A stretch of 64,000 nucleotides of DNA from Odontesthes bonariensis (Eukaryota; Chordata; Actinopteri; Atheriniformes; Atherinopsidae), in contig NC_134506.1 in the NCBI RefSeq assembly GCF_027942865.1, positions 14,158,436 through 14,222,435 on the forward strand, in the 5' to 3' direction. Shown piece by piece: positions 12,961 to 26,700 of this stretch. A program made the translations under genes and the position numbers. The notes beneath the pieces were generated by a model. That model was not told the origin of the DNA and ran no database searches. It worked only from the letters and a program-made list of their open reading frames with translations. How positions within the stretch are numbered: the stretch's first letter is position 1; the number at the start of each line of letters is the position of its first letter.

Positions 12961-14500
12961 TTCGACTCAATGTATCGTACGTGTGTGAACAAAATTGTGC
13001 AGTAAAACATCCAGCATAAAAAACAAGTTCTTTGTGGATAAAACTGAATTTGGATGAGTGTCTGAAACAGACAAAGACGCCCTCGTTGCACGTGCTAGGA
13101 ACGTGAGTTAAAACTGTTGCATAACTTTCCAGCCACTTGATCTAGACATAATAACATCGGCTAATAGTTGTTGCTATGATACAAAACCTACCAAAAATCA
13201 AACCCTTTGTTGTAACTGCTCAGTTCAGATGAGATATTTCATTTTTATTCAGCTTTAGGGCACACCCACTATGAAAACATGGCAACGGCACAGTTGCTAC
13301 AGCTTCTAATCTAGTTATAGCCGTAAGCAGTTCAGTCGAGTGTTGTTGTTTTTTTATCAGAACTTAAAAAGTGTATGCTTTCTAAGTTTTTGAAAGTGAT
13401 GAAAATGTTTACAGTGTTTATTTTAGTCCCCAGTGGGCCAAAGTTGAGAGATACGATGCAATTACAACACAGCGCCCACCAGATGGGGACAGAGTTTAAG
13501 AAATTATTTTATTTAGTTGTCAACCTCGGTCATGCACAATTTACTAATTTATCAGTACAATTATGTTTATTGTTTTACTAATACTGCAATTTCTGCCGTA
13601 AAATATCCTACAGAGAATATTTTGCCTGTGTGCAGTTTGAAAAGGGACATGTTAATGAAGGTTTCAGTGGCTCGATTATTCCACTAGGTTTATTTACATA
13701 ATTATAAACTACGTTTTTTTTTTTGTTTGTTTTTTTAAAAGCCTGATTACAGTCAAATAGCTCGAAACAATAAGAACTTCTGTCACTATTCATTTTTCTT
13801 TATCTCTAGTGGGGCAGTTATGTTTTATTGATGATTACATTTAGTTTTATTTTCCTATGCGCTCTATCTAATCTAATGCACTGACTCCAACGCTAATGCA
13901 TGTAGTGACGATATTTGTCATTTATCTAATCAATGCTCAAGGCCAAAGTAAAGAGTGGCCTGATAAATGAAGTAGGCTGAGTGCTGCTCTGTTTCCACAT
14001 TGGCAACAGTCAAAAGCAGAGTTTTCCCACAGGGATTATTCGAAAGAGCCCCTATGTTAAATCACTCCTTTTATTCAAGTTTCTTCATTAGACAGGATGT
14101 TGCTGCTGTGGCCACCCTGTCGTCAAACCAATGAGACTTTTTTTTTTTTTTTTTTACATCTCTTTCATTACTGGTGGAAAATATCCCTTCAATAACCTAC
14201 CGTGTCGCTCAATGGGCATAGTGGTGCCTTCACTTATCATCATAAAATAGGTCATTCGAACTAAGTCATATCATGTCTTATTTCGAATGACAGGGAGTCT
14301 AACACCGAACCACCTTAGACTGTATGATAGATTTCAGTCACTTTAGTTTTAGATTAGTTCATTAAGAAGAGAAAGTATTAAGTGCACGGTGCCCGTGGAT
14401 ATTGTGCAAGTATGTTAAGATATACCCTATAAATATATAAATCAAGTAAAATACTAAACGCAGAATTTACAAGCAGCTCTTTTTGTCTAGATTTCCTCCT
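12961..14500. other. intergenic spacer between divergent abhd2 and mfge8
   Basis: No gene is seen. The spacer is AT-rich and contains T-runs at about 13,714 and 14,139. Short ORFs here have no family resemblance. A local inverted repeat (TCATTCGAA / TTCGAATGA) occurs near 14,252-14,290. Confidence 0.5.
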
Positions 14501-14579
14501 CCTCGGCTTTTATTTGTTTATTTTAAATAATTAATATTTGCGAGTATTAAAACAGGGAGCAACGAAAACACTAGACGTG

Positions 14580-14776
14580 CCATGAATCAAGCTTCAGTGG
14601 ACTTCTCCGCCCATTGGAAAACGTCACATGTCGTCACCTCAATCGGGAATTATCAAAAAAAAAAAATTAAATAAATAAATCCCAGCTCCCATTCTGTTAT
14701 TTCCCACAGCACTTTAAGGAAACACTACTTGAGTTTAGCGGTCGCTCCGAACAAACGCAACTTAGGGTAAACAAAT
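14580..14776 (+). promoter_or_regulatory. candidate mfge8 promoter and 5' UTR
   Basis: The region contains CCCATTGG (an inverted CCAAT core) near 14,612 and ACGTCACATG with a further CGTCACC nearby (CRE-half and E-box-like). It lies directly upstream of the signal-peptide exon. No TATA box is obvious. This is inference from position and motifs. Confidence 0.4.
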
Positions 14777-17700
14777 ATGAAACGGACTGGGCTTGTAATA
14801 ACAGCGTATTTAGGAGCGTTTAGTCTTCTTCTTTGCCTGTATTCGGTCAGAGGTAAGTGTCCTTTCAGACTAACGAAGCGTTTCGAAACTCATTAATCGT
14901 ATGCAAAACTCCTCACAGGCTCTTGTTTGTTGCTTTTAGGTAGGCTTTATGTAGGATAAACATTTTTTTTTTTAAAGAGTCCATTCATCCTTTTTGTCCG
15001 TGTTGTGACTTGGAAACTTCCACCCAGTCGTATTTTCCATGACATTTTTTTCCTTTTTCCTGATTTGATTTCCTCCTGGAGAAACGTAACTAGGTCGTGA
15101 ACCTGTTTGGCTTCTTTGGCTTCTCGTTTTTTAGACTGTAAATCAAAGTGTCATTGTGAGGTAAAAAGTGCCGAGGGAGGGTGTTAATGATAGATAGATA
15201 GATAGATGATAGATGAATGACTAAATAGGAGATGTGCAACAGGTTGGTAACCGATTAAAATGCAGTAATTCCTCTGAAATATTCTTTCTACTCTGCTCTG
15301 AAACGCATCATTTGTAATTGTCATCTTGACATAGCTGTTCTGAAAATATTTTCATTTGGTATGTCAGGGGACTGAAACATTCTGGATGCAGTGTTTCCCA
15401 CAGGGCAGTTGCGATGTAATCGGTACTGATTACATAGCCATACCAGCTTATTATTTTCCCGGTGGAGTGCGTGATTAAATGTGACATGACTCTGTTATTA
15501 CATGTGAGACTGTTATTGCTTCGTCCTATTTTGCACAGTGGTTATTGTAAGAGGCAGTTTTTTCTATTTGTGTCCCTCGTGCACCATTCACAATCGTTTC
15601 TTGAATGTAATTACATTTACAGACAGATGTGGAAACAGTGATGCACCTCAAAGCCTGTATCCTACTGAAATAGTCTGCTCGGCTTATATTGTATTGAAGT
15701 GGACACCTGTGGACACCTTTCTGGTCACACAAAGAGGCGATGCAGATTGAGCAAGAAGCAACAACATGGGCTCGTGTCTGGAGCCTGCGTGAACCAGCTG
15801 TCCACTCAAATGTGCCGTTTAACCAGCAGGACTTGAAATGTGTCAGTCAAACACCTGTTGCCATCAGGTGCTTTGTTTTTCATTCTCTTTGCTGCTGAGA
15901 TGTTTGTATACATTCGGCGCCTGATTATCATCCACCTGTTGGGTCAGGTGTGCGGCATGCCCGGAGCTACTCTGAGCTCCTGCACTCTTGTGTAACTGCT
16001 CAGTCCTGAAAGAGCAACATGGCTAATCCTGCAAGCTCTTAATCCTGAAAATAAAGATGTTCAACTGTCTGCAGTGGCTTTGTATTAGCGGGCTGGAAAT
16101 GTTTACGCCTTTCTATTTTCTTCCGGTGAATTTGTTCTCAAATAGGATTTTAACTGTTGGCACAACAAGAAACCAGTTGCACATTCCAGTTTTCCTGCTT
16201 ATTTTAAAAGTTGTTTGCTGTACACATTTTCGAAAGATCTCTCTATTCTAAATCTTTATGTAACAGGACAAAATGAAAAATAACCTGGTCCTTGCCAGGT
16301 CTTAGAATGAAGTAAATACAAGCTCTAATGAACAACAGCACATGACATATTACACAATGTCATTATTTAGCAAAAACTAAGTCAAAATGAGGAAGCGGTG
16401 TAGGAAAAAAAACGAATTACATCCCGTGATTCATCAGCTTGTAGAACCTTTAGCAGCAATAACTTGCTTTTCTGTATGAGGTTTATCAGACTCATGTTGT
16501 GGAAAAGTTTTGGTTCCCTCAGTATGGGTTCAGTTCATAGAGATTTGTAAACATTGGTTTATGCACAACTCTCTTAAGTACCCACCACAGCATTTCAGTC
16601 AGGTTGAGGTCTGGACTTTGACTGGACCATTACAACACCTTGATTCTTTCCTTTTTCAGACATTCTGCTGTAGATTTGCTGCTGTGTTTTGGATTATCGT
16701 CCTGTTGATGACCCAGTTTCAGCCAAGCTTTAGCTGTCGGACAGATTTGACTCTAGAATACTTTGGCATACACAGAAGTTCATGGTCAACTTAATGACTA
16801 CAAAGCGTCCAGGTCCTCTGGCTGCTTGGTATGAGGTGTTTGTGCTGATATGCTGTGTTTGGTATTCTTCAAACATGCTGGCTTTGCATTATAATCAAAC
16901 ATCTCCACTTTGCTCTCACCTATCCACAGAATATTATTCCAGAAGTCATGTTGCTTTTTAAGATGCAACTTTGCAAACCTAAGCTGTGCTGCCATGTTCT
17001 TTTTGGAGAGAAGAGGCTTTCTCCTGCAACCCTTCCAAACAAGCCATACTTGTTCAGTCTTTTTCTAATTATACTGTCATGAACTTTAACATTTAACATG
17101 CTAACTGAGGCCTGTAGAGTCTGAGATCAGGCTTTTGGTTTTTTTTGCAGTTTCTCTGAGCCTTGGGGTGATCTTGTTGGGACGTCCACTCCTGGGAAGA
17201 TTGGCAAATTTCTTAAATGTTTTCCATTTGTGGACAATCTTTCTTACTGTAGAACGATGGACTCCAAATAGTTTGGATATGACACAACCCTTCAAAGATT
17301 AATGGGCAACAACAACTGCTTCTCATAGATTATTGCAGACGTCTTTTCTCCTGGGCATTGCACTAACACATACCCAAAAGCTTAAGACCAGCAAACTGCC
17401 AAAACTTCTGCTTTTATAAAGGTGCTCACACTTGTTAATGATTAATTAATCAAGTGTATTTGATTAGCAGTACCTGGCTGCTACTTACCATTCTTAATTC
17501 ATATGGAAGCAGTAAGGAAGGAATTGGGTTTTCACACACTGCTTCTGCATTTTGACCTTGTTTTTGCTAAATAAATAATGACACGGTATTATGTCATATA
17601 TTGTTGTTCATTTGAGGTTGCATTGACCTAACTAGTATGTGGTAAGTGCCAAATGAATAAATTCATTTCATGTTTTGACCTCACTGGCAAACAAAATGAA

Positions 17701-20700
17701 TATAAACTTCAGTGGGTCCTGCTTGGGCGGCTCAAAGCTTGAAATTTGACTCTGACGTGGCGTCTGGTGAGTCAACTGCAGGGAAAAAAAGGAGCAACAT
17801 GAGTAAAAGGTGTTGCCATTTTGACAGGTCAAGTGGGACTCGTAAATCTATGCTCTGCGTATCCTGCTGGAGGTTTTTGCCTTTGTTTTACTTTGTCCAG
17901 CCAGGATCTGTGAGTCAGCAGATGTGGTGTCACAGCTGCAGCTCCACTTTGTTGTTCCAAATACTCAGGCCTGAAACTCCATCGACAAAGAGCAAACACA
18001 GTGCATCTAGTGGTTGTCATAACTCTGAAGATTCAACAAAGCCATGCATGTATCCCAGCCTCTCAACCGGGAAAAAATAGAAGCATAGATCCATGCTATG
18101 TTTGGATAGCCTGGGCGAAAGCCGACTGTTGACTCTGTCAAACAGTCTGGGAAAACCCAAGAGGAATCCGTTTCCATGGAGGGCGGGACCTTACCCAGCA
18201 ACTTAAATTCATTGGAGTAACGGAGTTCCCTTAACCAATCATAATGTTTAGAAATGACGTTGGTTATGCGCCGAGGTTCATGCTTACTCTCGCGAGGCTC
18301 TAGCTCGCGAATCACGCTTCCCACATCCGCTTTCATTATACCGGTACCATTTGATAAATCAAACTTTTCCCAAAGCCAGTTGGAAGGAGAGCTACGACAT
18401 CCTTGCCACTAACAAAATTGACGAGGCATTCCTCTTGCTCTCGTTTTAATTGTGTAATGCTCTCCAGAGTTGAGACAACTTCATGGATAGCTTCTAGCGT
18501 TCTTCCGTCGCCATGTTTATTTCCGCTGCGGTTGAACTACAATTATATGGACTACAATGGACTCCGCGCGTGAGTTCTGCGTCACCACTCGCAACTGTTT
18601 GCTGATTGGCAAAACACTGAGCGAACCGAGGTAGGGGGATTTGGCCAGACTATGTGCGGAGCCAAAATCTTTGGGCGGAAGTACGTAGGATGGCGTCGCC
18701 AGGCTAATGTTTGGAGTGATGGCCTTCCGTAAAGAGACAAAAGGTTTTGATATCTCAGGCTATCCTGCCTCCGTTTTGGTGACTCTTTAAATCAATATCT
18801 TCTAGGTTCTGCAAGACAAAGAGTTCAAATATAGTTATATTTTTCCAGGAATGGAACTGTTGTTTTTATACTTTGTTTCACTTGAACAGTGGAAGAAGAA
18901 GTAAGAGGAAGTTAGGTCAAAGTATCAATGTAAAACTTCGGGAATACTTACTTTGAAGTAAAGGACTGCAGTGCAGTGATAGTGTTACTTATGTGAAAGT
19001 ATGGAAGAATAATAAGGAAACGGTAATTACTATAAATACTCACGGCAGGAAAATGCTGCCTTCATTATTAAACTGCATTTTACTATTGTCATTCAGAGTC
19101 CAACTATTTAAAATCAGGCTGCAGATAATGATTTGTTTTATTATAAATAAATCTTCGGATCGTTTTTTCTGTTACTTTATTGGTGTTTGGTCTCAAAGCA
19201 GCATCATCAAAATATGAGCGTTGTCCACTCAACAGCACAAACATCTAAAGTATTAAAATTGCTTTAAGAATACAGTTGCATATTTAAAAAGCTGGAGTCT
19301 TAAAACGTTGGTGTGTTTAATTGAGAGTGACTTGAAAGCTTTTCAGAAATAATTTTTAATTCATTTTAGCTCAATCAGCCAAGCTTTTAAGCTGTACTTT
19401 AATCTAAGAAAAACTTTTATCAAAATCAAATCAAATCAAATTTATTTGTATAGCACATTTCATGTACAAACGATTCAAAGTGCTTTACATAAAATAAAAT
19501 CATTGCAGCAGGGAGTGGAAGAAGCATTAAAAGTACATGAAAGAATATAAAGAGAAACAAAAAAAAATAATTTAAATTCATTTAAAAACAAGCAACAGTC
19601 AAGATAAGTTCAAAGATACCGTGCAGATTTCATGCATAGACACATGACAATTACACAATACATTACAAATACATACAAATGCATTTGTTTGATTAGAATC
19701 TTAATCTTGTAAAGTAACTGGTTACCAAACACTTCCCTTTGAAATATAATGGAGTAAAATTATCAAAAAAGTTGAAAAGTTTGTACATAATGACAGTGAG
19801 TAAAAGTACATTGTTATTTTACACAACCCAAATTCTTCTGATTCTTTATCATTTTCTTCTATTTAACATACAGAATTTGTAACGATGACACCACATCAAA
19901 GATCTCCTCACTCAAGCAAGCCAAAAATAATTCAGAGTGTGCTCTGTCGCTTGAATATGTTTATTTTGACCCCACTTATGTGGTGACTTTATACTTGACA
20001 ACATTAAGATAACCTCTGACTTTAACACTTGTGATTTGATGTTTTCAGTTGAACTTAAGCCTTTTGGTCTAAAAATACCGGAGACCTATCCACAAAAGAT
20101 TCAAAACTGCGTTATTTTGAAATTCCCTTCCACCTATCAATTCATTTCCCAAGTGCAAGACAGCATCCAATAAGTAACCATGCAGAAAATAAGTACTTAC
20201 TTTCTAAAGCATTTATCATTTTTTTCGATTTATTGTATTTTAGCTGTGCTGTAACAGTGAAATTACATTAAATAGCACCCTGTCAACCATGAATATGGAC
20301 CTGAGTGAGAGGATTTAATACAGGGTTCCTACAGGTTTCTTCAAGTCAAATTTAAGTCTTTTTAAGACCTTTTTAAGACCATTTATAAAAAAAAAAATAA
20401 TACCTATTTCACGGCCTATTTCACAGACCTACCGGCAAAGAAAAACTTTTTTTTTTTTAAATTTGTTCATTTATTTCTCAAACAAATGAAAGTGTGGACT
20501 GTGTAAAGCATTGATGAAACATTGCAGCATAGTAGTAGTAAACGCTACAACACCACAGCACAGACACAGACAACAAGCCAAACAGAGGTGTGAAAAATCA
20601 AAGAAAAGTTCAGCAGACCACAAAAAAGTTTAACTGACACAGTTAAGTTGTTTTTTAACATTGGTTATGTTAGCTAGCTACTTATTCCATGCTGGGAATA

Positions 20701-23700
20701 TGGGGAGTAGTGAGAACTATAAACAATGAAAATCAACTAAAAAAATGAGAACATAGAATATCTCATCGAACATAAGAACGAACGGTGATTTGTTTACCTT
20801 GGACACCAGTTCCTCTTTAATATACACAACTAAACCAAACTTGGCTATGTCCGCCGTTTTGTCGGGACCACAAGTAATTGTGGCAGCGATGTCGGAATCG
20901 GGGAACATGCATTTAAACAACTCTGAAATACCCTCGTTTTCATTATATGAATGGTGTTTGGTGATTGTGTTAGGAGTCCACAACACCTCTGCTTTCATGT
21001 TTGGTGTGGACCCAAAAGCTGTTTGCAGATCTACTCGAGTTGCGGTGACAGTCGTAACTGGAGGGGCTGTACTAGCAGTTGGCTGGTTAACGTTATCTGC
21101 TAGCTCAGATACATTAAAGCTGCAGTCTGCAACTCTTTTTCAAGCATAATGCCTGGAACTGTCTGGGGATTCTTAAAGTAGTACATTAAATACCCCAATA
21201 CAAAAAAAATTAGTTCTCTAGGTCCCCTATATGTTCCGCTAGGTCCCTCCAAAGCCAGCAGGTTTGTTTACAAAATTGCAGATCGGACCGGTAAAAAGTA
21301 ACCAATCAGGTTTACGAGCTGGGCTCTGCTGCCTGTCAATCACCGATTGTGCACGCGCGATACAAGGTAGGCTCGTCCCCACGCTTATTTATCTAGACTA
21401 TTGAACTTCATTACGGGCTAGTCTACTTACTGTGTCTTCCATGATTGCAAATGACAGGTGAGTTGATGAATGAGGAGTCGTGTACTCGAATATGGCGTGC
21501 ACGTAGACGTGCACAAGTTCTCATGTGTTTTGATGGGGCGGGACAGGAAGTTGAATAACTTTTTATTTTTCGGTTAAAAAATAAGCATTTCTTGCATTTT
21601 GCGACTACGGAGGTCACCGTTTTCAACTACAAGCGTTCTCATAGATCATGTAAACTCTTAAAATGCCAAAAATTTGGACTTTACGTATGACAACAACAAA
21701 TCCTGCAGACTGCAGCTTTAATAGCTAACTGGCTAGCGTTGGCCGGTTGAAACACCCCGGCGATGGAAGGAGTTTGATCCTTCGCTTTGATATTTTTCAT
21801 GTGCCTGAAGTACTTGGTGTGAGACTCTACGACATTTCCCCATAATCCCAGCAAGAGATGGGAAGCAAGGAAACGCAAACAAATGTTAAAAAACAACATA
21901 ACGGCATAAGTTAAACTTCCTTGTTTTCTGCTGAGATTTGCCTTGATTTTTCACGCTTCTGCTTGGCTTGTTGCTGTGGTCTGTGTCAGTGCTGTAGCAA
22001 TGTGACGTGCTCGGACCCGGGGCGCAGCGGTAGCGGCAGCGTTGCGTTCTCAATGATTGGTTCCGCCACTCTTCATTTAGGCTACGTTATTTAGGCTTTT
22101 TAAAATAATTGTCGCCTAGTTGACAAATGAAACGTTTGAGGAGAATGCGATACGGAGAAGTTACTGCACAAATTTTAAGACCCAGATATCAAAATTGAAG
22201 ACTTTTTCAAGTCTTTTTAAGGTACTATTTCCAAATTCATAAATTCAATGCTTTTAAGACTTTTTAAGACCCCGCGGGAACCCTGTAATACTTGTACATG
22301 ATGTAAAATAATAGTAATAAGTTATTGATAATGTACCAAATGAAGATAAGTGAGGCAGTGAAACAAATGTCTATGTTTATTTGAGCGAAAACCTTTAGCA
22401 AGGCCCAAAGGGAAGAAGCCCAGAGAGAGGAGAAAAACAAGAATATTTACAGTGTTTCTTAAACAAGATCATTTAGTTTTGTCTGGTTTTTGTTCCATCT
22501 CACTTGAGGAGATAGCTCCTGCAAAACAAGAATACAGATGCCGCAATGGAATGCAATTTCATGTACCAGGATATGAGAAGATACACGAGAGTAAAAGATT
22601 TTTTCTGACACACCCTCTGTTTTTCAAATGTGTTGTTATGGTAGTTTTGATAAGCCTTACACTCCCTGTTTCGCTGTGTGTTATTCTCCCAGGTGACTAC
22701 TGTGAGGTTAATGTTTGCCATAATGGAGCAACATGCGTGACGGGCGTAGGAGATGATCCCTTCATCTGCATCTGTGCGGATGGCTTTGGTGGAGACACCT
22801 GTAACCTGACAGAGACAGGTAGGTTGGAAACACAGTATTCCGGAGGAAAGTCGTGGTTGTTGGTATATTTGGGCTAACGAATGCCTTTTCTTCCCTCCTT
22901 CAGGACCCTGCAGTCCTAACCCCTGTAAGAGCGATGGGACGTGTGAAGTCATCGCTCCGACCAGAAGAGGAGATGTTTTCAATGAATACGTCTGCAGATG
23001 TCAGCCCGGCTTTGAGGGAGTGCACTGCCAGATCAGTAAGTTTACTTCTGCCTGGATCTCAGGTCTCTGAGCTGCCAGCTTTTTGCCTCGCGCACCTTTA
23101 AAGTCACGTGTTTACAAAACCATTGCAATCCCAGCAGATCATTTATATTTTTAAAATGATGGACTTTTTTTTCCAGCAGCAGCAGGCCAGAACCCAAAGT
23201 GTCCAAAGAGAAAATTCCACTTTAGGCAGATTTCTCTACAAGTGTGAGCACTTGAGAAGTTTTTCCACCCTGCCAACATGTCAGCAGTGAAAGTGATGTG
23301 TCTGCTCAGCAGTTTCATGAAAGGGACTCTTTCAGTGGGTGCTGTGGTTATTCTGTTTGGCTAATTAGTAAAAGACCCCTCCAAGTCTCTTAGCATGCAC
23401 ATTCGCTCCACACACGGTCAACACTGCATTTCTTTTGTGCTGAAGTTTGAGCCAATCAGATTAAGTTTTGATTATAATTCATTCCACTGTGTCCTCTTCA
23501 GAAGATACTGAAGCTTCTTTAATTATTGGACAGCTTTGGGGTTTATTACAGGAAAAATTCACTTTAAAAGAGGCAGATTCCGAAAGGAGAACTCACTGAA
23601 GGAAAATGTTGATCTCTTTTATTTGAAACTGTAGCTTTAACTCTCAGAACTTTAACTAATCCTTCAATTTGAGGAAGCATTTTTTTGTGACCTAATCTTC

Positions 23701-26700
23701 CCAAAGCCCAGAGTCTGACCACCAACTGGAATGTTGGTGAAGTCTACTCACAAAAATCTTCTAATTTTGAATCAGCTAAATTTTTACTGGTTGGACTACA
23801 ATCAAAGTGAATGAGTTGGAACCTGTCCAGTATTAACTGTTCACATACGTTCACAGTTGAGAATAATTATATGAGCAATCTGAGGTGAATAAGGAGAGGT
23901 TGTTGTGTAAGAAGGAAAATTTCCATTGCTATTCTAGAGACAATTGAAAAATTAACAGGATTTAAAGTTTCAGTTTGAAAAAAAGAAAATCTCTCTTCAG
24001 ACGATGAAATATTCAGTACTGGCAGTTTCTTGCAGGTCGGATAAAAGTAATTTCCCAGTCTACCTCTAAGTAGAATCGCTTGTTTCTCAATGGTATTAGC
24101 CGTGCTGAGCCAGTGTTGTGGCATTTGTTTTTGAGTTGTGACCAATCCTCTTAGCATTAACGGGAACAGGACCCAAACAGACCCAAGTGGCATTACGTCA
24201 GTTTGTCATCTGCTTCAGTTCAGAAGTTAGTTAAGAACGCAGAAAAAACTTGGCACACAGGCACAGTTGATAGCTTGTGCTCAGCTTAGGTTTGCTCTTT
24301 TTTTCAAGGTAGGGTCGAATAAATTTTGTGCAGTAGTTTTTCTGAGGTGACTGGTTGAAAATGATATTCTGTTCTTTGGTCTGGCAGCTAAATGTATAAA
24401 TACACATACAGGAAATGTAGAGCCAGTACATTTACACACTCAAACAGATGCAGACAGTGGGTATATACACAGACTTATGCATACATGAGTCATTTAACAG
24501 ATTGTTTTGACTGTGTCTAGCTTTGGGTTTTGAGTGGTTCTGTTTGGAAGCAACACAAACAGTCTGTACTCAGACCTTATCTGGGTGTGGTGAGTACGCT
24601 CTAAATTTATGCATTTGGATCAAGGGAACATCATAAACATCAACTGATATCAAGCACGTCCAAAAAATACTGTCAAAGGTGAGCTTTATGTTTTGATTGA
24701 TTATCATCACTCTTGTTGCCTGCTTTGTCAGCCCTCTTTTAGAATATGTAGGTCAATTAGAGAAATGGAAAGACTCAAATCTGCTGCTGATCAGCTGAAA
24801 CTGCACATCCACCCGACTTCTCTTCAAAAATCATCTGTTGGTGCTGTGGAAGTCTTCCACCTTGTGGAAATTAGGGTGCATTGCATTTTTACTGTGACAG
24901 AGAGGGTATTCTTCTCTGTAGTTTATGCATTTATTTATTTTTGAATTTATGTGACAGTGACAATACATAAGTCATGGCTGATTTGCAGAGATTGTTCCTA
25001 AAATCTTTTGTCAAAGAATTGAAAATAAATAATTACTTATATTGGAAAATGTTCTCCTAATAATCCTGTTTGTGCTAATTCTTTTCCCTGAGTGGATGTC
25101 TGAGATGGACAGAATATTAATGAAACGTCTAAAAATCGCATTCATCGACTCACCTTTCATCCCAAACCTGCTCCTCCTGCTCTGTGTTGCCCTCTGGGGC
25201 ATTTCTGTCGTCGTGTTAGATTCAAGAGAAATTACTTGTCACAATGTTGGAGACACAGTGAGTCCATTGTGGTGGTTCACCTGTCTCAGCCCCCTGTTTT
25301 CTCTGAGTCATTGTTGGGAAGATCTCCAACAGTCATCCTTTTTTGTGATTGTTGCTTGACACAGAATATTTCTTTAATCTATGACACAAGTTAGTTTTAG
25401 GACATTTAAAATGAACTGATTGTTGTGTTTGTCAGATGTGAATGACTGTGCCAAGCAGCCTTGTACGAATGGTGGGACATGTCGAGATCTTGATGGAGAC
25501 TACACCTGCCAGTGCCCCTCACCGTATGTTGGAAAACAATGCCAGCAACGTATGTTCACCATCTATCGTTTCCCAGATATAAACAGAGTGATTTCTTTCC
25601 AAACCATTACAAAATATTGTAAAATGACTGGTTTACCTTGAGATAAGTAAAATATTTAAACAGTTTAGAGGTAAAGAAATCAGAAATATTGTTTGCCAGG
25701 TTGTATTTCTCTGCTGGGGATGGAAGGAGGAGCGATTGTGGAGTCCCAGATTTCTGCGTCCTCGGTGCACTATGGCGTTCTCGGTCTTCAGCGCTGGGGC
25801 CCAGACTTGGCTCGGCTCAACAACCAAGGCATCGTCAACGCCTGGACGTCAGCCACACATGACAGGAACCCGTGGATTGAGGTGAGAGAAGCAAGCATTT
25901 TAAAGTCATAACAACAACAAATAAGAGCAATGCCACTGGCTGACGCCTGAATCTTTCTATAAAGATTAATATGCAGAAGAAGATGCGTCTGACGGGCATC
26001 ATCACTCAGGGAGCAAGTCGCATGGGCGCGGCTGAGTACATCAAGGCCTTTAAAGTGGCGAGCAGCTTGGATGGAATCAGTTACATCACTTACAAAGCAG
26101 ATTCCGTACGCAGGGATAAGGTTAGACGTTACACTGTTATAAATAATGTGTTTATGGCTTATATTTTCTTCAGTATACTCACCTCTTGTTTGTGTGCTGA
26201 AGGTTTTTGTGGGGAACATCGATAATGACAGCACAAAGACCAACCTTTTTGAGCCTCCTATCGTGGCGCAGTACGTCCGCATCATTCCTGTGGTTTGCCG
26301 CAGGGCCTGCACGCTGCGCCTGGAGCTGGTGGGCTGTGAGCTCAATGGTAAACACAAAGAAAAAACACCCCTTACAGTTTTAACACGCATAGAAAGTTCT
26401 GAAACTTCAACAGATGTTGAAGGCAGGTAAAAGTCTAAGATGATGTCAAATCAAGCCAAGTCAAGACATGGCCTCTGTAAATCTCCTGATTTAAGAGAAG
26501 CGGCATACCGAGGTTTTGTTTAATTCATCCACTCTCCATTGTTTTACTGCGTTGATATCACACTGACGGGCAAAAGGGTAGTTAAAAGTTTATTTTAAAC
26601 TGCAAAACGTCTAGTTTTTAGACCACATAGAAAGAGTATTGTATAAACAGTAGTCTGTGGGTAGCATTGGCCATGCAACAATAATAGCAGCCAGTCACAG

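Larger units (their letters stand above)
20321..22285 (-). mobile_element. hAT-like transposon with internal nested insertion
   Basis: The left end begins CAGGGTTCCTACAGG and the right end finishes with its inverted partner GCGGGAACCCTG, each next to repeated TTTTTAAGAC-type blocks. The minus strand carries hAT-type transposase fragments. Clean 8-bp target duplications could not be defined (flanks ATTTAATA and TAATACTT). Confidence 0.75.

Noticed and set aside
16510-16794. 94-residue plus-strand ORF
   Set aside because: It is the antisense of the Tc1 transposase remnant.
18007-18336. 109-residue minus-strand ORF
   Set aside because: It crosses the left end and target duplication of the 600-bp element, has no domain, and is best explained as chance opening in GC-richer DNA.
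22452-22877. 141-residue plus-strand ORF taken as one exon
   Set aside because: It is the mfge8 EGF1 exon read through its intron borders. The true exon is 22693-22818.
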